A stretch of 64,000 bases of DNA from Paenibacillus hexagrammi (GTDB lineage: Bacteria; Bacillota; Bacilli; Paenibacillales; NBRC-103111): contig NZ_CP090978.1 of NCBI RefSeq assembly GCF_021513275.1, positions 3,410,001 through 3,474,000 of the forward strand, in the 5' to 3' direction. Below, one piece after another: positions 30,594 through 40,667 of this stretch. The notes under the pieces are model-generated. The model ran no database searches. It was not told the DNA's origin and worked only from the letters and a program-made list of their open reading frames with translations. The first letter of the stretch is position 1, and each line of letters starts with the position of its first letter. Both the position numbers and the translations under genes were made by a program.

Positions 30594-31235
30594 TTATTTG
30601 TTTAAACCAAACATTCGATTAGAAACATATGGATAGTTTCCGTAGCGGATCGCAATTTCGCGCTCAAAGAGTGTCATTCTTTCGATCGTACGATTATTAG
30701 CAAGCCGTCCTCCGTCCAAAATACGAAAAGGTACTGCTTCAAGAAGCTGCATGACGGTTAGTTTCGCCTGCTCATCATCCCCGGTCACATAGACATCACT
30801 TTGTTGATTTTGAAAAATAGGATTCGCCAGCACTTTAAAAAATGTATTCTTGAATGCCCCGATGATTGTGGTATCCGGCAGAGCCCGCTGCAGCTCTTCA
30901 GCAGCAGATGTACCCCATTGCAGTGTGAAATCACTGAAATCCTCGGTAAATGGATTCACGATATCTATGACGATTTTACCGCACAGCTGCTTCTCATGCT
31001 TTGTTACCCATGGGATCAAATCGCGGAACCACAGTGTCGGGACTACAACATCCGCCTCCAAAGCTTGCTCCATATTAACCGCTCGGGTCTGCTTCAATGC
31101 CCCCGCATCGACAAGGTGCTTTGCTTTACTGATGGATCTGGAGCCCCATAAAAGTTCCTCGCCGGACATGAAAATATCCATAAGCGTGGCCAGTCCAACA
31201 CCCATACGCCCTGTACCGATGATGCTAATTTTCAT
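30594..31235 (-). CDS. NADPH-dependent F420 reductase-like / NAD(P)-binding protein
   Basis: A 213-residue protein with an N-terminal Rossmann fold (ISIIGTGRMGVGLA, then WGSRSISKAKHLVDAG) and the DIVNPFTEDF and GAFKNTFFKVLANP segments typical of the F420H2:NADP-oxidoreductase-like group. In Firmicutes without F420 such proteins are oxidoreductases of unknown substrate. It stands between a HAD gene and a divergent pentapeptide-repeat gene. Confidence 0.85.
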   Translation of the reverse strand: MKISIIGTGRMGVGLATLMDIFMSGEELLWGSRSISKAKHLVDAGALKQTRAVNMEQALEADVVVPTLWFRDLIPWVTKHEKQLCGKIVIDIVNPFTEDFSDFTLQWGTSAAEELQRALPDTTIIGAFKNTFFKVLANPIFQNQQSDVYVTGDDEQAKLTVMQLLEAVPFRILDGGRLANNRTIERMTLFEREIAIRYGNYPYVSNRMFGLNK

Positions 31236-31382
31236 TTGAATTCCTCCTGATCAAGTGGGTTTATTGATGTTCTGACCCGATCATATCAAGAAGCGGTCGG
31301 CACAGGAATTTCCATATTTGTTTAGGATTGAAACCAAAAGTTGCAGCTATCCTCGATAGACGCCAAATTGGCTCGACCAAAC

Positions 31383-31412
31383 TTGACAGAATCAGCCGAA
31401 TTGTTTGATAGT
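31383..31412 (+). promoter_or_regulatory. promoter for pentapeptide-repeat gene
   Basis: TTGACA at 31383-31388, an 18-bp spacer, then GATAGT at 31407-31412. The -35 is perfect; the -10 matches four of six. It lies about 45 bases before the likely ATG at 31456. Confidence 0.45.
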
Positions 31413-31455
31413 GATAGAACAAGCAATCCCCATTTTTCGGAAGGACGGTACCGAT

Positions 31456-32061
31456 ATGTTTCAATATGTAGAACAACATTACGAAGACATCGATTTCTCT
31501 CAGAAAGACCTTCGTTACGGGGAGCTGACGCGCTGCACATTTACAAGATGCAAATTTCGCTCCACTTCCATGGAGGAAATCTCTACACTTTCGAGCAGAT
31601 TCATTGAATGCGATTTTCGCGGTGCGCTGCTCAATGCATCGATTCATCAGCAATCCGCGTTTGTAAATTGCAAATTCCATGAAGCCAACTTGTTTGTCGC
31701 CAAATTCCATGAATGCAAAATGACAGGCTCCGATTTTACAAAAGCAAATCTGGACGGTATGACCATTGATCAGGGAGATTGGTCCTACGTAAATTTCAGA
31801 GCTGCCAAGCTGGCCAAGCAGGACCTGCGGGGAGTGCGCTTTGCGGAAGCCGATTTAACGGAAGCCAATCTGGAAAAAGCCAATCTGCGTCACTCAGATT
31901 TAACACGAGCCCAGTTGGGAAGAGCCAAGCTGCAAGGTGCTGACTTACGCGATGCGATCATGGATGGCATCGATTTCCCAAGTATCAATGTCAAGGGAGC
32001 ACGGATGGATGCGTCCCAAGCTGTTTCTTTTCTCCGCGCATATGGCGCTAAAGTCGATTAA
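31456..32061 (+). CDS. pentapeptide-repeat protein
   Basis: About 201 residues built largely of A(D/N)LxX-type pentapeptide repeats (CTFTRCKF, ANLFVAKF, SDFTKANL, ADLTEANL, ANLRHSDL, AKLQGADL), forming a right-handed four-sided beta helix. Some members mimic DNA and protect gyrase (Qnr/MfpA type), but most are uncharacterised. The start ATG 31456 is chosen for the GGAAGGA upstream and the repeat-like beginning. A LysR regulator gene follows 40 bases later on the same strand. Confidence 0.9.
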   Translation: MFQYVEQHYEDIDFSQKDLRYGELTRCTFTRCKFRSTSMEEISTLSSRFIECDFRGALLNASIHQQSAFVNCKFHEANLFVAKFHECKMTGSDFTKANLDGMTIDQGDWSYVNFRAAKLAKQDLRGVRFAEADLTEANLEKANLRHSDLTRAQLGRAKLQGADLRDAIMDGIDFPSINVKGARMDASQAVSFLRAYGAKVD

Positions 32062-32101
32062 TACAAAAGAGAACTCGATTTAATTGGGAGGCAGACATCG
32101 C

Positions 32102-33008
32102 ATGAATCTGGACAACCTCACTAGTTTTCTAACTGCCGCCGAGCTGAAGAGCATGGCTAAGGCAAGCGAAAAGCTGCACTTGACTCACCCTGCACTCAGC
32201 AAGCAAATTCGCAAGCTGGAGACGTATTACGGAACCGAGCTGCTAACGCGAAATTCATCGGGAGTACAGCTGACTGCCGCCGGCAAAGGTCTTATACAAC
32301 CGACTGCCTCGTGTTCTTGCTGAGTTATCGGATATCCGTCAAGAAATGTTGTTGTTAACCAGCAGCAGTCCCGTCCGTCTAGGTACACTGCCAAGCCTCG
32401 CTGAACACTATCTCCCTGCAGTCGTTCATGCGATGGAGCAGGATGGAATCCCCGTCGACCTGACGGTGCTGCATACATCCGAAGAGCTTACCGATATGCT
32501 CCACAGCCGTGAATTGGATGCCATCCTTGTGGATCGGTTTAAAGATGATAAACCGGATTTTTGGAATAGGGAGCTTTGGACTGAGCCCTACTATGTCATT
32601 ATGCCGATCGATCATCCCTTAGCTGGCGAACAAAGCATCTGCCTAGAATCGCTTGCTGAGCAGCCGCTGATCATGTATCCCCCTGCTTGCAGCATTCGCA
32701 AGAAAATGACTTCTTTATTTGCAGAAATGAAAGCAGTCCCCCATATCAAAACCGAAGTTCCCTTCGGGGCGTTCATCCCCGGTTATACAGCTGCCGGAGC
32801 CGGTATAGGTATCCTTCCGCAGATGGTGGCGGCGCAGCTGAGTCATGCTCGGCTGACGGCTGTTCCCCTCCATCATCCTTTGGCGGAGCGAGAGATCTCT
32901 ATAGCCGCCATCGGATCCGCTGCAGGAGAACAGCTGCTCCCCTATCTTCGTCCTCTTCCCCTCACAAGGGATGATCCCGATGCCACTCGAGCACCTGCTG
33001 GGCAGTGA
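32102..33008 (+). CDS. LysR-family transcriptional regulator, one frameshift
   Basis: The N-terminal winged HTH (NLTSFLTAAELKSMAKASEKLHLTHPALSKQIRKLE) and C-terminal co-inducer domain (VRLGTLPSLAEHYLP to AGAGIGILPQ) are in different frames. One extra base at about 32291-32296 separates them; removal gives KGLYNRLPRVLAELSDI, the normal linker helix, and about 301 residues. GGGAGG lies upstream of ATG 32102. The last 47 bases overlap the 3' end of the convergent SorC regulator. Its target is unknown; trpBA downstream is a candidate because LysR-type TrpI controls trpBA in pseudomonads, but this is only analogy. Confidence 0.88.
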
Positions 33009-33921
33009 ACATGTCCGTAACTATCGTACTTGCCCACTTCCCCCGCAGTGCCGCGGCTATGGCGATCACCTTATCTTCCCCACCGGCTACAGCCACTACG
33101 TTCGGTATTACCTTCAGCGCATTCGCGTCTAAGCCGATCATGCGCCCTTCGGAGGAATGTGGTACTGCTTCGCCGCGCTCGTTAATGAATGCGGTACAGA
33201 TATTTGCCACAGCACCGATGGATCGCAGCTCATCCAGCTCCTTCATCCCCATATGGCCGGACTGGACGATCGTCGCCTCCTTGGATACTTGACCAATGCC
33301 TACAAGCGCAGTAGATGCCTTTGCTGCAAGGGCTAGCACTTTTGCAATTTCAACCTCCTGCAGAAAAACCTCCCTTGCTTGCTCGGAGGCTACAATTGCA
33401 GGTGCATTCAGCTGCCAATAGGCCGACTTCAGCTTCTCTCCAATTGTCTTCGCATTGGCATTGGCATGCCATGCGGTACCTGTTGCTCCCCATCCCCCAA
33501 CTAATGGTACGATTTGCAAGTGCTTCTGAATCGAAAATTGCAGCTCCGCTCCAGTAGCGGCAACGGATTTCCCCGCCATGACGCCAACCACATCCCGATC
33601 TTTCAGTACGTTCTCAAGTAATACGGCGCCGGCTCTAGCAAGCTGTGCATCCAACAGTTGCCGGTCTGCTCCAGGCATATGTACCACAAGTGCATCCTGT
33701 AAGCCGAATACATCGATCAGTTCTTTTTCCACCTGCTGTTCTTCCGAGAACGGATTCTTGATCGTAATCTGTACGATCCCCTCCGACTTGGCCGCCCCCA
33801 GCATTCTGCTGATTTGTGGCCGTGATATGCCTAATTTAAGCGCAATATCCTGCTGATTCATGCCTTCCAAATAGTACATAGAGCTCACTTTTACCAACAG
33901 CCGCAATCTTTCTTCTGCCAT
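32962..33921 (-). CDS. SorC/DeoR-type sugar-binding transcriptional regulator
   Basis: A 319-residue regulator. The N-terminal HTH (QDIALKLGISRPQISRMLGAAK) is followed by a sugar-phosphate-binding domain (VVGVMAGKSVAATG, IVPLVGGWGATGTAWHANA, ALVGIGQV, GLDANALKVIPNVVAVAGG). ATG 33921 is chosen for GGAGGG upstream. Effectors of the family are phosphorylated sugars. It is divergent from trpBA across 156 bases that hold a good promoter for trpB. Control of tryptophan genes by such a regulator would be unusual; it may instead regulate distant sugar genes. Confidence 0.92.
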   Translation of the reverse strand: MAEERLRLLVKVSSMYYLEGMNQQDIALKLGISRPQISRMLGAAKSEGIVQITIKNPFSEEQQVEKELIDVFGLQDALVVHMPGADRQLLDAQLARAGAVLLENVLKDRDVVGVMAGKSVAATGAELQFSIQKHLQIVPLVGGWGATGTAWHANANAKTIGEKLKSAYWQLNAPAIVASEQAREVFLQEVEIAKVLALAAKASTALVGIGQVSKEATIVQSGHMGMKELDELRSIGAVANICTAFINERGEAVPHSSEGRMIGLDANALKVIPNVVAVAGGEDKVIAIAAALRGKWASTIVTDMFTAQQVLEWHRDHPL

Positions 33922-34007
33922 AGCTGTCAACCCTCCGATTCATTCTTTCCTTAGAGACATGCTACCACACGAGAGATTCCCCATCCACCTTGGACAAATG
34001 TTCATCA

Positions 34008-34036
34008 TTGTAATTTTGTTCAAGCGTTTTTATAAT
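34008..34036 (+). promoter_or_regulatory. sigma-A promoter for trpBA
   Basis: -35 TTGTAA (34008-34013), a 17-bp spacer, and a perfect -10 TATAAT (34031-34036). The predicted start is about 35 bases before trpB, leaving no room for an attenuator. Direct repeats TGTTCA upstream of and within the spacer could be operator half-sites. Confidence 0.6.
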
Positions 34037-34077
34037 TGACATCAGAATCAAACGATTGGCGAGAGGATGATGGATTC

Positions 34078-35279
34078 ATGAACACGGGGATTCCTAAAGT
34101 GAATGCGGGTAAATTTGGTGAATACGGCGGCAAATTCGTCCCGGAAACATTGATGTATGCTTTATCAGAGCTTGAACTGGCCTTCGAGAAGTATTGGAGG
34201 AGCCTGCCTTCTTGCGGGAGATGCAGCTGCTTCTGCAAGACTATTCAGGCAGACCGACACCGCTCTACTTCGCGGAGCGCTTAAGCAATCAGCTCGGTGG
34301 TGCGCGTATCTTTTTGAAAAGAGAGGACCTAAACCACACCGGTGCTCACAAGATCAACAACACCATCGGTCAAGGCTTGCTGGCGAAGAAAATGGGCAAG
34401 AAAAAGTCGTCGCGGAAACCGGAGCCGGACAGCACGGTGTTGCGACAGCGACGGTTTGCGCCCTGCTGGGTCTGGAATGCAAGATTTTCATGGGAGAAGA
34501 AGATATTCGCAGACAAAAAGCTGAACGTATATCGTATGCGAATGCTGGGTGCCGAGGTCGTACCTGTAACTTCCGGTTCCCGCACACTTAAGGACGCCGG
34601 CAATGAAACCATGCGATATTGGGTAGCCAACGTTGAGGATACGTTCATGCTATTCGGCACGGCCGCAGGACCGCATCCTTATCCCTATATGGTCCGCGAA
34701 TTCCAGAAGGTTATTGGCGAAGAAACCCGGGAGCAGGCTCTAACAAACATGGGCCGTCTGCCCGACACAGTCATTGCTTGTGTCGGTGGCGGGAGCAACG
34801 CGATCGGCATGTTTCATCCGTTCATCGACGACAGTCAAGTCACACTCATGGGAGTTGAGGCTGGGGGTCGGGGGATCGAGTCAGGCGCACATGCCGCAAC
34901 TCTTTCGCAAGGAACCCCTGGTGTTTTCCAGGGATCGTACAGCTATGTCCTGCAAGACATACACGGTCAAGTCAAAGAAGCGCATTCTATCAGTGCCGGA
35001 CTGGACTATCCTGGTGTAGGTCCTGAGCATGCTTTCCTTAGGGATAGCGGCAGGGTCCGCTACTGCTCCATAACGGACCAAGAAGCACTGGATGCCTTGT
35101 ACCTGCTCAGCCGAACCGAAGGGATCATCCCTGCTCTGGAGAGTTCTCATGCAGTAGCGCAAGCCGTGAAACTTGCTCCCGAATGCTCTAGCGAGCATAT
35201 CATGGTCGTGTGCTTATCAGGCCGTGGAGACAAGGACGTCGAGGCTATTGCTGGTTACGAAGGAGGCGGGCTGCAATGA
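34078..35279 (+). CDS. trpB: tryptophan synthase beta chain, three frameshifts
   Basis: Condenses indole with serine using PLP. Visible are [29 protein letters not shown], the PLP lysine in [24 protein letters not shown] in an alternate frame, and [12 protein letters not shown]. The frame breaks at 34194-34195 (TT for TTT), 34406 (G for GG) and 34515-34519 (A5 for A4). The last two largely cancel. Correcting all three yields an uninterrupted beta chain of about 400 residues. Three breaks in 330 bases of a conserved gene point to sequencing error. The trpA start overlaps its stop. No other trp genes are in the window. Confidence 0.94.
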
Positions 35280-36085
35280 ATCCACTAGATCACTCCTTTG
35301 CGACTTTGAAACAGCGCGGGGGTACTGCATTTATGCCGTTTGTTACGGTCGGCGACCCGAACCCTGAGTGCACGGTGGACATCCTGCTTACACTGCAAGA
35401 AGCAGGAGCCAGCATGATTGAGCTCGGTATTCCTTATTCAGATCCATTGGCCGACGGCCCCGTCATACAACGCTCCTCTCAACGAGCGCTTAAGAATAGC
35501 GTGACACTCACCTCCGCTCTGGAATGTGCTCAGCTTGCCAAACAGCAGGGATTAACGATTCCTTTGCTGCTGTTCACCTACTACAATCCCTTGCTTCAGT
35601 TAGGATTACACACCGCATTTGAACGGATGAGCGTGGCCGGCATTGACGGAATCATTATTCCCGATTTGCCTTATGAGGAAAATGAGAGGGTCCGCGCTTT
35701 GTCTGAGACATTTGGGATTCACCTGATCCCTATGGTTGCGTTAACCTCTAAGGACAGAGTCCCCAAAATCGTAGAGCGTGCAGCAGGCTTCATCTACTGC
35801 GTCTCTTCGTTTGGCGTTACCGGCATGCGTTCCCAGCTTCATACCGAGCTGGAAGCTTTCGTGCGGTACGTGAAGGAGGTCAGCGGCTTGCCCGCTGTAG
35901 TTGGGTTCGGCATCTCCACTTCGGAACAGTACCGTGAAGTATCGCGTTATGCGGACGGCGTCGTTGTCGGAAGTGCCATCGTGCATGCCATCGAACAGCA
36001 GCGTGAGCTTTGGCTGGACCCTGACAGCAGAGCGGAAGCTGCGCACTCCTTGCGGAGCTTCACCGAGCATCTGATAAGCAAATAA
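35276..36085 (+). CDS. trpA: tryptophan synthase alpha chain
   Basis: A 269-residue TIM barrel that cleaves indole-glycerol phosphate to indole. Catalytic Glu and Asp are in MIELGIPYSDPLADGP; the phosphate-binding region VVGFGIST and the later VVVGSAIVH are intact, and YCVSSFGVTG matches the family. ATG 35276 overlaps the trpB stop (ATGA), with GGAGG just upstream, ensuring balanced expression of the two subunits. No frame break is seen. The pair stands without trpEGDCF. Confidence 0.96.
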   Translation: MNPLDHSFATLKQRGGTAFMPFVTVGDPNPECTVDILLTLQEAGASMIELGIPYSDPLADGPVIQRSSQRALKNSVTLTSALECAQLAKQQGLTIPLLLFTYYNPLLQLGLHTAFERMSVAGIDGIIIPDLPYEENERVRALSETFGIHLIPMVALTSKDRVPKIVERAAGFIYCVSSFGVTGMRSQLHTELEAFVRYVKEVSGLPAVVGFGISTSEQYREVSRYADGVVVGSAIVHAIEQQRELWLDPDSRAEAAHSLRSFTEHLISK

Positions 36086-36170
36086 GATAAACAGCTTACA
36101 CCGTCCTTTAATGACGAGTTCGCTTATATGTCAAGGATAAACGATTTGGCCGTCCCTAAAGGACGAGATC

Positions 36171-36217
36171 AAAAACAGCGACAGTCCCGGACAACTAACA
36201 TCGTCCTGTACTGTCGC
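36171..36217 (-). terminator. terminator downstream of chemoreceptor gene
   Basis: GCGACAGT (36178-36185) pairs with ACTGTCGC (36210-36217). On the minus strand it is followed by TGTTTTT. It lies between trpA and the convergent chemoreceptor. A second small hairpin (CGTCC/GGACG) precedes it; otherwise this 220-base gap holds nothing I can name. Confidence 0.6.
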
Positions 36218-36305
36218 TATTTCCGTAGGATAGGGGCTCTTCATGTTACTTATGAGGATTAGCTGGCAAAGAAGAGTCCATGATACTCAATAGCAGCAAA
36301 TCGTT

Positions 36306-38006
36306 TTACATACTGACTGCGAATTTCTGCATCCCTGCTTCCAGCTCACGCGTATGCTTGACTAGGAGGTTGACCGCTGCCACAACCTCTTCATAAGAGG
36401 AAAGCTGTTCCTGACCCATCGCAGAAATTTGATCAACCTCTGAGCATATATAGGCGGTACGCTGCTTCACATCCTTCATCAGAAAACCGACTTTCGTCAT
36501 ATTCGTGTGGGCATCATTCATTTCACGGGAAATTCCCCCGAGCTCCTTGTGCACGTCCCGATTAGCCAAACGTATGGAAGCAAACGATTCTTGCGCTTCT
36601 GCGGCGAGCACCCCTCCCTTATGCAGATCTGCCGCTCCCTGGTTCATCTGCTTATACACGGTTTCTATTTTTTGCTGAACGATACCCATTTGTTCTTGGG
36701 TCTGATTCGCAAAGTCCTTGGAGCTTTGAGCAAGCTCCTTGATCTTTTGAGCGACGACGGCAAAGCCCCTTCCGGCATTGCCCGCACGTGCTGCTTCAAT
36801 GCTCGCATTGATGGATAGAATGTTGGTCTGCGTCGCTATGCTGCTGATCTGCTTCATTGTTGATACCATAACATCCGAGAGCTGCTGCAGCTCCTTAATC
36901 TCTTTGCTTACCGATTGGATGCCTGTCTCGACTTGATGAAATTGATTCACAAAGCCGGTTACTTTTTCGTCACCATGTACAGCCATTGCTGCTGACTGCT
37001 CGGCGTGCGCATAGATTCGCTCCAGCTGCCCTCGCATCTGCTCGAACAAGATCACAACTCGGTCCACTTCCTCTGCGCCATCGGAAATTCGCTCCGACTG
37101 CAAATGTGCGGTTTCGGCAATGGCCATCGCCGACCTTGCCACTTCCTCGCTGGAACCGCGATTATCCTCCATCCGCTGGTATATGTGCTCCGTGGAGCCC
37201 TGCACTTTACCATGAACGTCACGTACACCGCCGATCAGAAGACGCAGGTTTCGCAGCATCTCATTAAACGCAGCGCACAATCGCCCTATTTCGTCACGGT
37301 ACTTACTCGTTACAGGTTCAACGTTCAAGTTTCCCTCGGCAACCATACTTGTGGTTCGACTTAGAACCCGTATCGGATGAGCAAGTACCCGGTTGAGTCC
37401 CCAAGCGATAATACCGGAAATAACAGCAACACATCCTACTACAACGATAAATATCGTAATATCTCTTTGAAAATTATCCATAATTCCCTGCTTGATCGAC
37501 TCGCTGGCGAGCAGCTTTTGGCGGATCAGCTCTTGTACCCCCTGCTCGACAATGGCTGTCGTGTCCGTGATGGACTCATAAGAACCCGTGCGCTCTTGCA
37601 CATCGTTTTGTTGACTCAACGCCTGCACCTGTTTGCGCAAGTAATTGGTTGTATTTTGCAAGGCTCCAAGCGCTTCCAGCACATTGCCGTAGTGCTCACG
37701 TGCTTGAATATTGCTTACCTTTCGCTCCATATCGTCAAGCATTTGGAACTGTCGTCCTTGATCAAACGAAATTTTACCATACACAATATCGCGAATTTCG
37801 GAATCTAGCTGATTTTTTAGCAAGCCGTTAATATCATTCGCATCAGATAAATCGACAAGCAGCTTATTGTAGTCGTCTATATAACCGGAAAATCTCCACA
37901 GCTGTAAAGTGCTGATTCCTGCCGTGCATACAATGATGATCATAAGGGCGACAGCCAGCTTAACTCTAATGGAAGCGTTTCCAAACTTGAAAATACGATG
38001 TATCAT
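36306..38006 (-). CDS. methyl-accepting chemotaxis protein
   Basis: A 566-residue transmembrane chemoreceptor. It has an N-terminal membrane helix (residues 12-32), an all-helical extracellular domain of about 150 residues (four-helix bundle type), a second membrane helix, a HAMP domain (NRVLAHPIRVLSRTTSMVAEGN) and a cytoplasmic signalling hairpin. The tip reads IATQTNILSINASIEAARAGNAGRGFAVVAQKIKELA; the usual L-A-L-N is here I-L-S-I-N. ATG 38006 has AAGGAG eight bases upstream. It is monocistronic. The ligand is unknown. Confidence 0.94.
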   Translation of the reverse strand: MIHRIFKFGNASIRVKLAVALMIIIVCTAGISTLQLWRFSGYIDDYNKLLVDLSDANDINGLLKNQLDSEIRDIVYGKISFDQGRQFQMLDDMERKVSNIQAREHYGNVLEALGALQNTTNYLRKQVQALSQQNDVQERTGSYESITDTTAIVEQGVQELIRQKLLASESIKQGIMDNFQRDITIFIVVVGCVAVISGIIAWGLNRVLAHPIRVLSRTTSMVAEGNLNVEPVTSKYRDEIGRLCAAFNEMLRNLRLLIGGVRDVHGKVQGSTEHIYQRMEDNRGSSEEVARSAMAIAETAHLQSERISDGAEEVDRVVILFEQMRGQLERIYAHAEQSAAMAVHGDEKVTGFVNQFHQVETGIQSVSKEIKELQQLSDVMVSTMKQISSIATQTNILSINASIEAARAGNAGRGFAVVAQKIKELAQSSKDFANQTQEQMGIVQQKIETVYKQMNQGAADLHKGGVLAAEAQESFASIRLANRDVHKELGGISREMNDAHTNMTKVGFLMKDVKQRTAYICSEVDQISAMGQEQLSSYEEVVAAVNLLVKHTRELEAGMQKFAVSM

Positions 38007-38098
38007 GATGATCTCCTTTCTCTCTTCTCTTTCCTCAATCATAGTAAAATTGATTCGACATGTCTTTACAATTTTTTCACTTTTCATTCAAAATAACG

Positions 38099-38130
38099 AC
38101 AAAAAAAAGAGACTCCAGTAGGAAGTCTCC
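38099..38130 (-). terminator. terminator after DHA2 transporter
   Basis: On the minus strand GAGACTT/AGTCTC form a stem around CCTACTGG, followed by T8. Confidence 0.88.
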
Positions 38131-38145
38131 TCAGCTTATTAGGAC

Positions 38146-39464
38146 CTAATCTCTTTGCGGCAGCGGAATCTTGATGGCAAACGGGATCATCAGCGCTACC
38201 AAGCTGCCGACGACGCCGAATACAAACATCGTGTGAATCCCGCTGTAGAAGTGTACGGATTTTGCCAGGATCGCCCCCATCACGGTGACGCTGACGGCAG
38301 TTCCGATATTTCGCGCAAACAGCTGCAGCGATGTGGAAATCCCTTTCTCATGCGCAGCAACCAGCTGCTGAGATCCAATGGTCGAGATCGTAAACAGCAT
38401 GCCAAAAGCTGTCCCAAGGATGATCATAGCTGCAAACACATACCAGATGGACGTCCCCTCACGCATGGCTGCGAGCATCAAGCCTGCACCGACCAAACAC
38501 ACATTACCGATGATCAGCAGTTTTTTATAGCCGTATCGAAGGACCCATTTTCCCGCCGGTACCGCCACAGCCATCCAGCCGATCGAGGTTCCGAGCAGCG
38601 CGGCTCCGCTCATGAAGAGCGAATAGCCCTCTTTTTGCAAAAATAACGGGATGAAGCTGGAAGTGCCGAACAGCGCCGTACAAGAAAGAAAGGAACCCGC
38701 AATCATGAGAGCTACCGGTTTATTTCGGAGTACATGCATCGGAACTATCGGGGATACCTGCCTACTCTCATACCAATAAAACATTAGCATGACAATAACG
38801 CCTGCGATTCCGTATAGGATTACCCATCGTTCTACGGCTGTGGTCAACAGCAGCAAGCTGATTCCCACTGCAAATAAGACAGAACCGAAATAATCGATCG
38901 TAGAACGTTTCGCTTCATACACTTCCTGATAAGGCTGCAGCGCCAGAAGCGCAACAATACATAGAGGGACATTGATAAAGAAAATCCATCTCCAGCTCAT
39001 ATACGTGACAAAAAAAGTGCCAAGCAGCGGCGCAAGCACTGCAGCAAGTCCCCACATTCCTGTGAAAGCGCTTGTACCTTGCCGCGTTCTTCAACAGGGT
39101 ACAAGTCACCTGCAATAATGCTCGGAAACGGCATCATAATCCCCGCTCCGATTCCTTGCAGCGCCCGAAATAAGACCAATTGCAGCATAGATTGAGAAAA
39201 TCCGCACAGCACCGAACCGATCATGAACACAATAATTCCAGCGCCTAGGATCGCTTTTCTTCCATATAAATCAGATACTCGTCCTGCCACAGGCGCCATC
39301 ACCGTAGAGAGCACCATATAGGAGGTGAACGCCCAAGCGAACCATTCATTTCCCCCTATTTCACCTACAATAATCGGCATTGTGGTATTCGCTATTGTCG
39401 TATCCATCGATGAGACAAGCATGGCTAGCACGATACTGATCATTACCGTTACCCGATTATTCAC
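38146..39464 (-). CDS. MFS transporter, DHA2-type multidrug exporter, one frameshift
   Basis: A proton-coupled efflux permease. Motif C region SSMDTTIANTTMPIIV in the first helix, motif A VAGRVSDLYGRKAILGAG and FRALQGIGAGIMMPFP are all typical of DHA2 transporters. The frame breaks at C39069 (one G missing on the coding strand); correction gives GKVQAAFTGMWGLAAVLAPLLG and about 440 residues. GTG 39464 is preferred because AGGAGG lies eight bases upstream and it gives a short N-terminus before helix 1. Substrate unknown. Confidence 0.9.
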
Positions 39465-39648
39465 TAGCAAGCCCTCCTGAAGCACAAGATGATAAACCAT
39501 AATTAGCCAAGCATCCGGACATACACCCATCCCATTATAATCCATATACTGCAACTAGTCATAAAAATATCTCTTTACAAATGGCTTTTTCATGGAATAA
39601 AATAAATCCAATAAGATTAGTGGGATATTGATTGGGGACTTGATAAAC

Positions 39649-40413
39649 ATGACGATAAGCATCTTGCTGATGGGTGTACTTGTTGGTTTTTTGGTCGGGC
39701 TGACCGGCGTCGGAGGAGCTTCACTTCTCACTCCAATATTAATTATGTTAAATATTAATCCTGCTATCGCTGTTGGAACAGACCTTCTCTATAATTCCAT
39801 CACCAAACTGTTCGGAACCATTCAACATTGGCGGCAAAAAACGATCGACTTTCGTCTCGTCAAATATTTAGCGTTCGGCAGTATTCCCGGCGTCATCATA
39901 GCCGTAGGATTCCTGCATGTGTTCCAATCCTACTATCATAACCAAGAGCAGATTATCAAGCATGCACTTGGCTATGTGCTCATTCTTGTGGCAGCCGCGA
40001 CTTTGTTCAAAGTATTCTTCGGCCATATGATCAAGGAAAACCGCTGGCAGCTTAAAGCACTTGAAGAAAAGCGCGGTCTTACGATTGCGATCGGTGCTGT
40101 CTTTGGATTCATCGTCGGGCTGACCTCTATCGGCTCGGGGTCCTTGTATGCCATTGCGATGCTGTACTTCTTCAGAATGTCTACCTCCCGTCTCGTTGGG
40201 ACTGACATCGCTCACGCATTCCTGCTCGCTACTGTTGCAGGCATCCTTCATGCAAGTATGGGAAATGTGAATTACACGCTGGTGTTAAACCTGCTAGCAG
40301 GGTCCATTCCCGGGGTTATCATCGGCAGTATGTTATCCGCCAAAGCCCCTACAAATGCGCTGCGCACCATTATCGCAAGCCTTGTACTGATCAGCGGGCT
40401 CAAGCTGATTTGA
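39649..40413 (+). CDS. TauE/SafE-family permease
   Basis: A 254-residue protein with about eight membrane segments and the two internally repeated signatures of the family: VGFLVGLTGVGGASLLTPIL near the N-terminus and FGFIVGLTSIGSGSLYAIAM in the second half, each followed by a G-T-D motif. Members export sulfite, sulfoacetate or related organic acids. ATG 39649 is chosen; a TTG at 39628 is in frame. It ends in a hairpin terminator. No sulfur-metabolism gene is adjacent. Confidence 0.88.
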   Translation: MTISILLMGVLVGFLVGLTGVGGASLLTPILIMLNINPAIAVGTDLLYNSITKLFGTIQHWRQKTIDFRLVKYLAFGSIPGVIIAVGFLHVFQSYYHNQEQIIKHALGYVLILVAAATLFKVFFGHMIKENRWQLKALEEKRGLTIAIGAVFGFIVGLTSIGSGSLYAIAMLYFFRMSTSRLVGTDIAHAFLLATVAGILHASMGNVNYTLVLNLLAGSIPGVIIGSMLSAKAPTNALRTIIASLVLISGLKLI

Positions 40414-40438
40414 ACGTAAGGAAACACCAACACGACAT

Positions 40439-40499
40439 AAAACCTTCCTAGGAACAAGCTCGCTGCTTAAGTGGGCATGGACCATTGGGAAGGTTTTTT
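40439..40499 (+). terminator. terminator after TauE-family gene
   Basis: AAAACCTTCC pairs with GGAAGGTTTT across a 38-nt loop that holds a small AAGC/GCTT stem, followed by further Ts. The remaining 170 bases up to panD hold no clear feature. Confidence 0.75.
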
Positions 40500-40667
40500 G
40501 CTGCTGCGCGATAGATGTCGGTTTATGCGCTTCCCCGGGAAATACAAGCAGTAGGTTTGGATAATAACCCATTTTCACGCAACCTGGTCATCTGCCTATG
40601 CATCCGAAGCCGGGCATTCATACGCTGTGATGAACACCCAATGCCACGAACAAAGGAGCTACTGTGC

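Noticed and set aside
31261..31710. A 149-codon minus-strand open frame
   Set aside because: It is antisense to the pentapeptide-repeat gene, whose repeats are unmistakable; no ribosome binding site supports the antisense frame.
32962..33008. Overlap of LysR and SorC gene ends as a sign of a missing stop or further frameshift
   Set aside because: Both proteins reach plausible C-termini; a 47-base convergent overlap is unusual but needs no error.
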